This document shows, in pieces, positions 58,401 through 64,000 of a stretch of DNA of 64,000 nucleotides. The stretch comes from Bauldia litoralis (GTDB lineage: Bacteria; Pseudomonadota; Alphaproteobacteria; Rhizobiales; Kaistiaceae), in the NCBI RefSeq assembly GCF_900104485.1, contig NZ_FMXQ01000010.1, positions 124,001-188,000 of the forward strand, read 5' to 3'. Under the pieces are notes generated by a model. That model was not told the DNA's origin and did no database searches. It was given only the letters and a program-made list of their open reading frames with translations. The stretch's first letter is position 1, and every line of letters starts with the position of its first letter. Position numbers and translations under genes: made by a program.

Positions 58401-59318
58401 ATGCCCGGCGGCATCGTAGTCGGCCAGCGTCAGGACGATATTCTCTTCGCTGCGCGACCGGGCGCGCTGCCACAAGAGATTGAGCACGTGCTGCATCAGC
58501 GGCAACTGGTCGGCGCGCCGTCCAAGCCGCCGCCGCTGGTCGTGCCCGCCCCCGGCCTCCCAGGGAGCGAAGTCGGTCAGGTCGTTGAGGAGGCGGTTGA
58601 TCAGCGCATCCTCGATCTCGAAACCGCAAACGCCGGCCGGCCCGTCGATCGCCTGTCGGCATTCCTCGCGCGTCATGCGCGGGGTGAGGTAGAGGCCACG
58701 ATTGATGAAGTCCGGCAGCGCCTCGATCAGCGTGCAGGCGCCGAGATATTCGGACCGCATGGTGATCACGACATGAAGCGGCAGCTCGGTCTCGCGCGCC
58801 GCCTCGATCAGCAGCGCGACGAAGGCCTCGGCCTCCTCGCGACCGGAGTAATCCTCGTAGCGGAACAGCTCCTCGAACTGGTCGACGAGGATCAGGAGGT
58901 TGGCGCCCTCCGGCAGGTGGCCGGCCTGGTACCATTCGACCAGCGAACGCGGCCCGCGACGCAGGAACGAGGAGAGGATCTCGATCTCGCCCTCGTCCGG
59001 CTCGGTCTCGCCCTGCAGGTCGAGGAGCGCAACGGCGAGGGAGCGGATCGGATGGCCGCGCGGCCGCAGGTCGGCGATCTGCCAGTCGGAACCGGCCGAG
59101 GCGAGAAAGCCGAGCTCCAGCGCATTGAGCAGCCCGGTGCGGACCAGCGAGGACTTGCCGCTGCCCGAGGTTCCCAGCACCGCGAGGAAGCGGCTCGCCG
59201 CCAGCGTGTCGACCATCTGGTCGACGCAATTCTCACGCCCGAAGAAGAGATCGAACTCGTCGCGGGTGAAGGGCCGCAGACCGGGGTATGCGATGCGCCC
59301 CGTGATCTGTTCGATCAT
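52467..59318 (-). CDS. Giant membrane-anchored STAND NTPase (nSTAND1-type) with sensor region
   Basis: A 2283-residue protein. Residues 10-410 form a STAND/AAA-like NTPase: YPGLRPFTRDEFDLFFGREN, Walker A GTSGSGKSS (49-57), Walker B LLILVDQFEE (141-150), MRSEY at 187-191, and a winged-helix end with DISHESLIRQW (397-407). One membrane helix follows (about 514-537), then a Gln/Glu-rich coiled coil (about 538-635). Residues about 640-1430 are beta-rich and propeller-like, without clear WD signatures. The rest is mostly alpha-helical, with TPR-like stretches. The ATG overlaps the TIR gene stop as ATGA. STAND proteins use ATP to switch and oligomerise after sensing a signal. I infer it gates the TIR protein. 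Confidence 0.85.
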   Translation of the reverse strand: MIEQITGRIAYPGLRPFTRDEFDLFFGRENCVDQMVDTLAASRFLAVLGTSGSGKSSLVRTGLLNALELGFLASAGSDWQIADLRPRGHPIRSLAVALLDLQGETEPDEGEIEILSSFLRRGPRSLVEWYQAGHLPEGANLLILVDQFEELFRYEDYSGREEAEAFVALLIEAARETELPLHVVITMRSEYLGACTLIEALPDFINRGLYLTPRMTREECRQAIDGPAGVCGFEIEDALINRLLNDLTDFAPWEAGGGHDQRRRLGRRADQLPLMQHVLNLLWQRARSRSEENIVLTLADYDAAGHLGGALDKHADEVAAGIDPAHADVIDTVFRSLVTGRTVIDAVRRPTRFGELVELAGDRRESVAAVIEAFRVPGVNFLTPEAPEAIHDDTFIDISHESLIRQWRRLSRCLDDEAQSADAWNQLLSRAERFAAGSGGLLADLDLDNLVAWWRRTNPTQAWAARYGNNFDEARQFLEDSQTAETERKHREEDDQRKLIEAEEAARTGGRFKRLSGALAAAVVLAAVGAGAALYLWREANQQATIATEQATIADEQRQEAERQRQLADGQREEAEKQRQRAEEQAALAQREQVEAERLRVVAEQKAQEAAASAVEAKLAQEEASRANAKLIAQQFAGRIGTFHVGVEQSTSAIPTAGSLLSRAAESAYVNDTSEATVENLATVELLRPALAFQATLANATIPETTLPGWGDVSRWRNPPGGPGLTVVIDWSDVDNDTPFYRIVDILGRVIARYPLPDSPTTYEKTPVAAALIGPDIPAGFIATGDGNIWAAFGARGDFTRYTDGSEGETERIDDVRYDPVGERLYIAYVAKASDGTSSVPRAMILDRDGDDWSTWSKVVDLELAAPMIGVPPVWIAGIADKALYVVVDNQLTGITASGDHMPFGGLGKVEDAIVTVDGRYIAVQAMAEDCANPAAGAMLNPVACLFLVDRADGEILWRGETQPRIRLQTAHSVGGTNPSIEVVVEIASDGTTHAPGAPWVLNDLWTRKLARVNGEWTDTLKRFDPQEWGTEGFGTPYATVAATGTGYPSSLTREHVAQLFAARALPRIAKFDPRVAPGVDVANTILANHVDDDSFRVVHITEKEAQVYLYRPEIGGFVVDETYTPVPIFCRAGPDKTLGECTFVSAAFSADGETLLLTTNHGEHAFVQRGGEVEWQPSTLGDDSSRRINALSQLAPLDEAGSAFLARGSSGDLLRIRQDAGEAGSIDPVLAADDLWQDIGELDAFTTDPSTGALYVWGNTGLLILGLTGDDALAIERLGHIENNAIADVAALNDGTFAIASSDGRITLHRIEDGEAVEFGRVETGLSSFGAIRLSVANGGVVANAGDDREGLDYWKRSVGYTIDDGKLTQTFAVPWINLVGQLGNGSAVSVDYGPEVFVEPSSLPPDQDLLALTIMREQRSPDDAASQFQNVFQMLGKRPGGGAGAGDQPACRTALAVMARAGDSGAFGDTLNTARRACRMSPEGQALADAANAEGRAGIMALLRLAPSDPYALARLVADLSTEAPDAAAALAAHDPRLATFPTETLVQQLTTGAPMPEALAAAYDDTTGGYDPFDHWLLAVMAEQAVPDKETLADALFHYARAESLFTLAGGAQSRIPEPIAARRAGLARVLADDVVVDVYRRLTTEALTEGPANEGPASLRDVAGWLAGIEAAGADPRALLMLRAIVEEELGDSLASADAEAAATHYRQALRMVVQTEMTLSEEGGMAGRLADVEQLGDKLRATGADDADAAEAAAVVTVIDSEMDVPITANAALRETLHQAVEQLAASDPAVIDFALLQDLRFDFWDYDWQSRAAGVSEGSAPDFLKELVAAEAFVTAILDHVAPGNDRLTAVRGRLRFWLSTLSSEDMPSRDPAEFDRWLDGAIADLDSVDPTSLLAWDHALLGAARGYELARAPVGADIAPALSRSLEAFERAIAAPTFREIGDYRRRLVVDGAVRVLNDALTRALEDPRLSGFGPNPGDPDFDRDHVADLAVNAFSLARQREAFRDRADELGLLRDGSGWPLDTPADYYWGFAAAEAGALLGIADGTNGAATGCDRVSAHPHDVTRTTAPVDFSDIDVGVVLAACTRDTPREMFNRARGIGKSSEPDQATILKFLIPAAEAGLPVAYNNLAIMIEALRPDFVSPGDLRTTYSALSLKSAYGALSGLLRSMATDEARETFAWLATKAATLDVAEAHRDLADLLADDLLARGMHLAVAEELFAAEGRNAEADAAGASLAALDLTSDEIVAVRQAASNRERMPLVLVDQTLADQLLGLW

Positions 59319-60865
59319 GAGGCGAGATCCAGGACCACGCTGTCGACGACTTCAGGAGACAGGCCCGTCCGGCAATCGATCTCGTCGATTCCCGGCATGG
59401 CGATGCCCAGCGACGGCTTCTCGGCCGGCGGGCAATTGAGGATCTTGAACTTGCGCGGCGGACGGTCGCGATCGCGCTTCAGCTTGTTGTAGAGCATGAT
59501 CTGGTTGCGCACCCAGAAGTTCTTGGCCGCCCCGTAGATCAGCACCACCGACCCGCATTCCCGCCAGCTCCGCTCGAGGTCCTGCCGCACATCCTTGGCG
59601 TCGCCATAGGGTTGCGAGAGCATGACCGGGACCTGCTGGGTCCGCATCTTCTCGAACAGCGCCTCGGCAAGCGGCTGGTCGCTGGTATCGGCGTTGATGA
59701 AGATCGGCGCGTCGCCGAAGTCCTCGAATTCCGGCTCGGGCCTCGGCGGCGGCTCAGTGGCCAGCTTGCGGATCTGGGCCTTGAAGGATTCGAAGCCGAT
59801 CGCCGCCACTTTCTCGCCGAACAGGAAGGCGCGATGGGTCTCGTCGGTCACGTCCTCGGCAACCAGGTCAGGCGACCGCCACTGGAGGATCTTGCGGCCG
59901 GCCTCTTCGGCGAGGTGATACTGGGCGGCAAGATAGCCCTCGGGCATGTCGCGCGGCCGCCGCCCCGACGTCCGGCCCAGCAGCTGGACGAAGAGCTGGC
60001 TGCGGGCGATGTCCTGCGCGACGGCTTCCTTGAAGTCCGCCGAGCCCTGCGGATAGAAGTCGCTCGGCAGGTTCGGGATCTTGCACTGGTCGAGATAGCT
60101 GACCAGTTGCTCGCGTTCCGCCTCGAGGTCTTCCGTCACCTGGGCGATCATCACGGTCTTGACGTCGGCATCGCCATCGTCTGAGGCGGCTGGCTCGGGC
60201 GGCGCGGCCGGTGTCGCCGCGACCGACGGATGCCTTGGCACCGCGGCCGGCTCGGCGACCGGGTTCTCCGCCTGGTGCCGCGAGGCGGCGGCGATGCTGA
60301 TCGGCGCCAGGTCCGGCGCATCGCCCTGCTTCCGCATCGCCACCAGCTGGCTGCGAATCTGCTCGGCGAGCTTCTGGAGGAGAACGTAATAGAGGTCGCT
60401 GTTCAGCTGCTGCGTCACCGTCAGCGGGATGTCGTCGGCGGGGTCGCGCTGCCAGAAATTGACGCGGTAATAGTCGTTGAGCGGGTCGGGGTAGCGATCG
60501 CCGGGATCGAGCGGCAGCCGCTCGACCGCGAAGAGCCGGCGGGAATCGCCCTTGGAGCAGTCGACGAAGGCAGCCAGTTCGTCCCGCGTCCATTGCCGGT
60601 TGATGTAGCTCGGCGAACCGATCGCCAGGAACACCGCCGAGCCCCGGACATTCTGGAGGATCTCATCGAGATGGTGATTGGCGCGAAGCCGCTTGGAATC
60701 GAAGAAGATCCGGACTTCGTCACCACGGCCGAGCCGCTGCTTCAGCGCGATACCGAGATACTTGGCGAGCTTGTCGACCCACGCGCCGCCGAACACGTCG
60801 ACCTCGTTGTCGGCGTGGGCGTAGCTGATGAAGACGTCATTCTCGTAACCAGGCACAAACGCCAT
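59315..60865 (-). CDS. Triple TIR/TIR-like domain protein
   Basis: A 516-residue cytosolic protein. Domain 1 (about 8-170) is a TIR domain: NDVFISYAHADNE, RIFFDSKRL, and SPSYINRQWTRDELAAF with the likely catalytic Glu96. After a Pro/Ala-rich linker (185-232) come two related folds, about 235-345 and 385-500. Domain 2 has Tyr311/Gln315 (YLAAQ) and domain 3 has Trp451/Gln455 (WVRNQ) where domain 1 has Trp92/Glu96 (WTRDE). One active and two degenerate units are therefore likely. TIR domains with this Glu can cleave NAD+. The ATG at 60865 was chosen; a long upstream extension would be antisense to the FHA gene. It is coupled to the STAND gene. Confidence 0.85.
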   Translation of the reverse strand: MAFVPGYENDVFISYAHADNEVDVFGGAWVDKLAKYLGIALKQRLGRGDEVRIFFDSKRLRANHHLDEILQNVRGSAVFLAIGSPSYINRQWTRDELAAFVDCSKGDSRRLFAVERLPLDPGDRYPDPLNDYYRVNFWQRDPADDIPLTVTQQLNSDLYYVLLQKLAEQIRSQLVAMRKQGDAPDLAPISIAAASRHQAENPVAEPAAVPRHPSVAATPAAPPEPAASDDGDADVKTVMIAQVTEDLEAEREQLVSYLDQCKIPNLPSDFYPQGSADFKEAVAQDIARSQLFVQLLGRTSGRRPRDMPEGYLAAQYHLAEEAGRKILQWRSPDLVAEDVTDETHRAFLFGEKVAAIGFESFKAQIRKLATEPPPRPEPEFEDFGDAPIFINADTSDQPLAEALFEKMRTQQVPVMLSQPYGDAKDVRQDLERSWRECGSVVLIYGAAKNFWVRNQIMLYNKLKRDRDRPPRKFKILNCPPAEKPSLGIAMPGIDEIDCRTGLSPEVVDSVVLDLAS

Positions 60866-61087
60866 GGCTTGCCGATTTCCCTTGCGCCGTCCAGCCGATT
60901 GGAACGAGCCGTAGCCTACCCGATATCCTTGGTTTCGCAAGCGAAACGCGCTAACTCTGCGGACCGGGCGACGGCCCCGGAAAAAGGCGGAAATCGCCGT
61001 CTGATCGCCGGCTTTTGGGCCCGCCACAGCCGCAAGACCGCCTGTTTTGGCCACTAGAGGTCGAGCGCTTGAGACAGAGGATGTGAC
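60866..61087. promoter_or_regulatory. Divergent promoter region with a GTTTCGC palindrome
   Basis: This 222-bp gap separates the TIR and FHA-protease genes. It holds GTTTCGC-AA-GCGAAAC (60932-60947), a perfect 7-bp inverted repeat with a 2-base spacer. It is well placed to act as an operator for both genes. No promoter boxes were assigned with confidence. Confidence 0.5.
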
Positions 61088-62887
61088 ATGGATTACAGCG
61101 TCAGCATCGAGTCGCAGGGCGGCGGCAGGATCAGCAAGGGGCCCGAGGGCTCTGCCCCGGCCCCCGACGGCGCGATCGTCTTCGACGCGGGCAAGGAAGA
61201 AATCGTCTTCGGGCGCGAGCCGGCCTCCGACGTGGTCTTCGCACCCGAGGATCGCATCGTCAGCCGCAAACATTTCCGTCTCTACCGCCAGCCATCCGGC
61301 CATTACGCCATCGAGGTCTTCGGCGACCGCTACGTCGCCCTGAACGGCACGCCGGCGACCTCCGGCGAGGCAGTGTCCGATGGCGACGTCATTCGCCTCG
61401 GCGGCAAGGACGGACCGTCCTTCAGGATCGAGCTCGAGCAGGTCGCGGAGATGGGCGGCCTCGAGCGCACCCTCACCCAGGCCAAGGTCGTTCGGTCGGG
61501 CGAGCAGTTCCGCCAGTTGCGCCGCGTCGTCGGATCGCTGGCCGTGGCGGTTCTCGCAATCGGCGTCGGCAGCTACTTCTACTATGAACAGCAGTCGGGA
61601 CGGCTCGACGAGATAGCCACCCTGCAGGAGGCGATCGGCAAGAAGGTCGCCGCCAGCTTCGACGACGAGACCATCGACAGGATCCAGGACGCCGCCTATG
61701 CCGTCGTCATCGAGGGCAAGGATGGCTCGCGCACCCTGCTCGGCACCGCCTGGCCGGTCGGCGAAGGGCTGGTCGCGACCAATGCCCATGTCGCTGCCAA
61801 ATACGATCCGCGCGGCGCCCGAAAGCTGCTTGTCGTCCATCCCGGCAACACGCTGACCCATGTCGTGACCGACGCCTGGATCCATCCCGGCTACGCGGCG
61901 CTCAAGGACTTCCGCGCACGCGAAGGGCGCGAAGACCCCGATTTCAGCGCGGCCTTCGAGGGCTTGCCCCAGCCGTCCGGCTTCGACGTCGCGGTGCTGC
62001 AGGTCGACAATGCCGACAAGCTCGGCGCGCCGTTGGAACTGGCCTCGCCCGAGGAAATCGCCGAACTCGGCGAGGGCGACCTCCTCGCCTATGCCGGCTA
62101 TCCGGTCGAGGGCACCACGGCGCAGCGCACGGCGGCCGACAATCCCGAGCCGCTGGTCAAGTTCGGCTATGCCAGCTCGATCACCGACTTCTTCCTGTTC
62201 GATACCGACCCGCGGCAGGCCTACCTGATCCGGCACAGCATCCCGGCGACCGGTGGCGCCAGCGGCAGCCCGATCTTCAACGTCAACGGCCGTGTCGTGG
62301 CGGTGTTGTCGGGCGGCACGGTCTTCGACAATGACGGATCGCGCCAGCCAAGCGCCGTGCTCGAGAATTTCGGCCAGCGCGTCGACCTCCTCAACGCCCG
62401 TTTCGATCCCTCGGATGTCTTCGACGCCGAGGCAACCGCGACCTATTGGCGGACCGTCGTCCTGCCGCGTTTCGGTCGTCACCGTCAGCAGATCGTCGCC
62501 GACACCGCGGCGGCGCTCGAGAAGGCCGAGCCCGGCAAGAAGGCCGTCGAAACCCTGCGCCTCAAGGCGTCGCTCGACGACCGCGACGCCGTCGCCGCCG
62601 GACCGATCCTCTATCGCGAGCACGAGATCAGCGTCGAGCCCGGGAAGCATTACTCCATCGTCGCCTATGGCGAGGTCGGGCGGACGTTGTCGCTGCGCCT
62701 CTTCCGGGGCGACGAGGCGGTCGATTTCGCCGGGTCCGGAACCTCCTTCGCCAATGTCAGCTTCGTCGGCGAGGATGCGGAAACCCTCAGCCTCCGCGTG
62801 CTGGGCGAAAAGAACGATCCGGTCGATTACGAACTCTTCGTGATGACCGCCGAGGATGCGGCAACGGCGGCAGCGCCGGCCGACTGA
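61088..62887 (+). CDS. FHA domain, membrane helix and trypsin-like protease protein
   Basis: A 599-residue protein. The N-terminal FHA phosphothreonine-binding domain (about 35-115) has FGREPASDVVF, VSRKHFRLYR and VALNGTPA, including the conserved Gly-Arg, Ser-xx-His and Asn. A single membrane helix (about 147-166) follows. The protease domain (about 195-440) has His234 in TNAHV, Asp300 in FDVAVL and Ser392 in GGASGSP. The C-terminus (about 510-590) looks like a PPC-type beta-sandwich. The FHA part should face the cytosol and the protease the periplasm. GAGG lies about eight bases before the ATG. It is divergent from the TIR gene and convergent, 12 bp away, with a kinase. Confidence 0.88.
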   Translation: MDYSVSIESQGGGRISKGPEGSAPAPDGAIVFDAGKEEIVFGREPASDVVFAPEDRIVSRKHFRLYRQPSGHYAIEVFGDRYVALNGTPATSGEAVSDGDVIRLGGKDGPSFRIELEQVAEMGGLERTLTQAKVVRSGEQFRQLRRVVGSLAVAVLAIGVGSYFYYEQQSGRLDEIATLQEAIGKKVAASFDDETIDRIQDAAYAVVIEGKDGSRTLLGTAWPVGEGLVATNAHVAAKYDPRGARKLLVVHPGNTLTHVVTDAWIHPGYAALKDFRAREGREDPDFSAAFEGLPQPSGFDVAVLQVDNADKLGAPLELASPEEIAELGEGDLLAYAGYPVEGTTAQRTAADNPEPLVKFGYASSITDFFLFDTDPRQAYLIRHSIPATGGASGSPIFNVNGRVVAVLSGGTVFDNDGSRQPSAVLENFGQRVDLLNARFDPSDVFDAEATATYWRTVVLPRFGRHRQQIVADTAAALEKAEPGKKAVETLRLKASLDDRDAVAAGPILYREHEISVEPGKHYSIVAYGEVGRTLSLRLFRGDEAVDFAGSGTSFANVSFVGEDAETLSLRVLGEKNDPVDYELFVMTAEDAATAAAPAD

Positions 62888-62899
62888 GCCCCCCGCCCC

Positions 62900-64000
62900 T
62901 CAATCTTCCAGGGTGACCGCCGCGTCGTCGAGCAGATCGGCGAGTTGGTCGAGATCGACATCGCGCCGGTCGGGCTCGGCGATGGTCATCGTCTTGACCA
63001 TCGTTGCCAGCGGCCCGTCGATCCGGGCGGTGCGGCGCCAGCCGAAGCGACCGAGGATGCCGCGTTTCCGATCGCCCTGCTCCTCGTCCTCCATCATCTC
63101 GCCGATCATCCGGCCGAGCGCATAGATATCCTCGCGGCCGAGCCAGCGATCGTCAGTCGCTGCCTCGAGTTGCTCCGGCGCGGCGTAGCGCACGGTGCCG
63201 AGGCCGGCGGCGGTATCGGCCATGCCCTTCAGCCGGGCGATGCCGAGGTCGATGATCACCGGCTGGGTGCCGTGGCGCAGCACGATGTTGTCCGGCTTGA
63301 GGTCGCGATGGGCGATACCCGCCTGGTGGAGCGTCGCCAGCGTCCGGGCGATCGAGGCGGCAATCGCCATCTTGCGGCCGAAGTCCACCGCGCCGTCGTC
63401 GATGGCGACGCGCAGCGTCGGGCCGGCGACGTAATCCTGGACAAGCGTCAGCCCGCCGCCGCTATCCATATGGAGATAGCGGGTCCGCGCCACGAAGCGG
63501 CTGCGGATCCGCCCGCCCGTCAGGATCTCGTTGCGCGCGGTGGCCATCACTGAACGCGCCGTGTCGAGGTCGAGATTCTCCTGCCGCCGCAGGCGCTTGA
63601 TCGCGACTTCCGTGCCGGTATCGAGATCGATGGCCCGTTGCACCTCGCCGAAGCCGCCGGTGCCGAGCGTTTCGAGCACCAGGAAGCGGCCGCTGCCGCC
63701 ATCCTCGCTGAGCCGGTCCTCCGGCGACAGTTCGGCGATCATCGCCGGCCGCCAGAACCCCACCGCCACGGCGCGCACCCGGTCGGCCATCGCCGGCAAC
63801 CGGCGATCCTCGGCCCGGCGCAACGCCTCGACGATGCAGGCTTCGGCCTCGGCCCGGCGCTCCATTCCGGCCAGCGTTTCGGCAAGCAGGATGCGCGCGT
63901 CGAACTCGTGCCGCGGCAGGTCGTCGTCGACAAAGCGGTCGAGGGCCCGCTCGACCCGGGCAATGGTTGCCTCCGGGTCGACCTTGCGATTGAGGAAGCC
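62900..64000 (-). CDS. Serine/threonine protein kinase, N-terminus cut by window end
   Basis: The reading frame is open to the window edge, so the start is missing. The visible part begins with TPR-like helices (RILLAETLAGMERRAEAEA) and continues into a Hanks-type kinase. Motifs are GTGGFGEV, VAIKRL with the ATP Lys, HRDLKPDN with the catalytic Asp, IIDLGIA (DLG in place of DFG), and GTVRYAAPEQ. All catalytic residues are present. No membrane helix follows the kinase domain. The protein it phosphorylates may be recognised by the nearby FHA domain; that is inference from context. Confidence 0.88.
   Translation of the reverse strand, partial: GFLNRKVDPEATIARVERALDRFVDDDLPRHEFDARILLAETLAGMERRAEAEACIVEALRRAEDRRLPAMADRVRAVAVGFWRPAMIAELSPEDRLSEDGGSGRFLVLETLGTGGFGEVQRAIDLDTGTEVAIKRLRRQENLDLDTARSVMATARNEILTGGRIRSRFVARTRYLHMDSGGGLTLVQDYVAGPTLRVAIDDGAVDFGRKMAIAASIARTLATLHQAGIAHRDLKPDNIVLRHGTQPVIIDLGIARLKGMADTAAGLGTVRYAAPEQLEAATDDRWLGREDIYALGRMIGEMMEDEEQGDRKRGILGRFGWRRTARIDGPLATMVKTMTIAEPDRRDVDLDQLADLLDDAAVTLED

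Noticed and set aside
57387-59492. A 701-codon plus-strand open frame inside the STAND gene
   Set aside because: It mirrors the STAND NTPase and coiled-coil region; the minus-strand frame carries Walker A, Walker B and the winged-helix motif.
60866-62650. A continuous 595-codon extension of the TIR gene upstream of 60865
   Set aside because: It is antisense to the FHA-protease gene, has no recognisable domain, and the TIR fold starts right after the ATG at 60865.

Overview
The window is GC-rich, densely packed bacterial chromosome with many ATGA or TGATG start/stop overlaps. The oxygen-dependent cobalamin pathway including cobF, an N-acetylglutaminylglutamine (NAGGN) osmolyte operon, several ribose-type (CUT2) ABC importers and FCD-type GntR regulators together point to an alphaproteobacterium, most likely Hyphomicrobiales. 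The genus cannot be fixed from this sequence. No rRNA, tRNA, insertion sequence, integrase or CRISPR array was seen.

Layout. (1) 1-6.4 kb: end of a cobalamin cluster, cobJ(partial)-[cobK reversed]-cobL-cobE-cobM-cobB-cobA, an intrinsic terminator, then cobF. (2) 6.5-17.2 kb: a leftward run pxpA-pxpB-pxpC-class III aminotransferase-solute-binding protein-ABC ATPase-permease-SDR dehydrogenase, with a divergent GntR regulator and an Asp/Glu-racemase-like gene. Three TTGTCGACA sites lie in the control region. (3) 17.2-19.6 kb: a two-domain glycosyltransferase fusion and a small coiled-coil protein. (4) 19.7-27.4 kb: a second CUT2 transporter with a mutarotase-like protein, divergent from a GMC oxidoreductase. 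(5) 27.5-28.7 kb: a PqiA-like membrane protein and a secreted alpha/beta hydrolase. (6) 28.8-34.7 kb: a third CUT2 transporter with an unusual GntR regulator carrying two winged-helix domains. (7) 35.0-43.1 kb: an AmiC/AmiR-controlled peptide/amide ABC transporter operon with a formamidase; an intrinsic terminator sits in the leader just before amiC. (8) 43.2-49.4 kb: the NAGGN operon (amidotransferase from a TTG start fixed by its Cys2, GNAT/ATP-grasp synthetase, M42 peptidase) with an added, overlapping aminotransferase. (9) 49.4-52.4 kb: a glycosyltransferase-like protein, a xylose-dehydrogenase-like SDR and a secreted trypsin.

(10) 52.4-64.0 kb is the most unusual part: a signalling or conflict locus. 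On the minus strand a 516-residue protein with three tandem TIR or TIR-like domains overlaps by ATGA a 2283-residue STAND NTPase that has one membrane segment, a long coiled coil and a very long sensor region. Divergent from it is a membrane-anchored FHA/trypsin-like protease. Convergent with that is a Ser/Thr protein kinase running off the window. I infer a kinase-FHA phospho-relay feeding a protease and a STAND-gated TIR effector, which I do not recognise as a named system.
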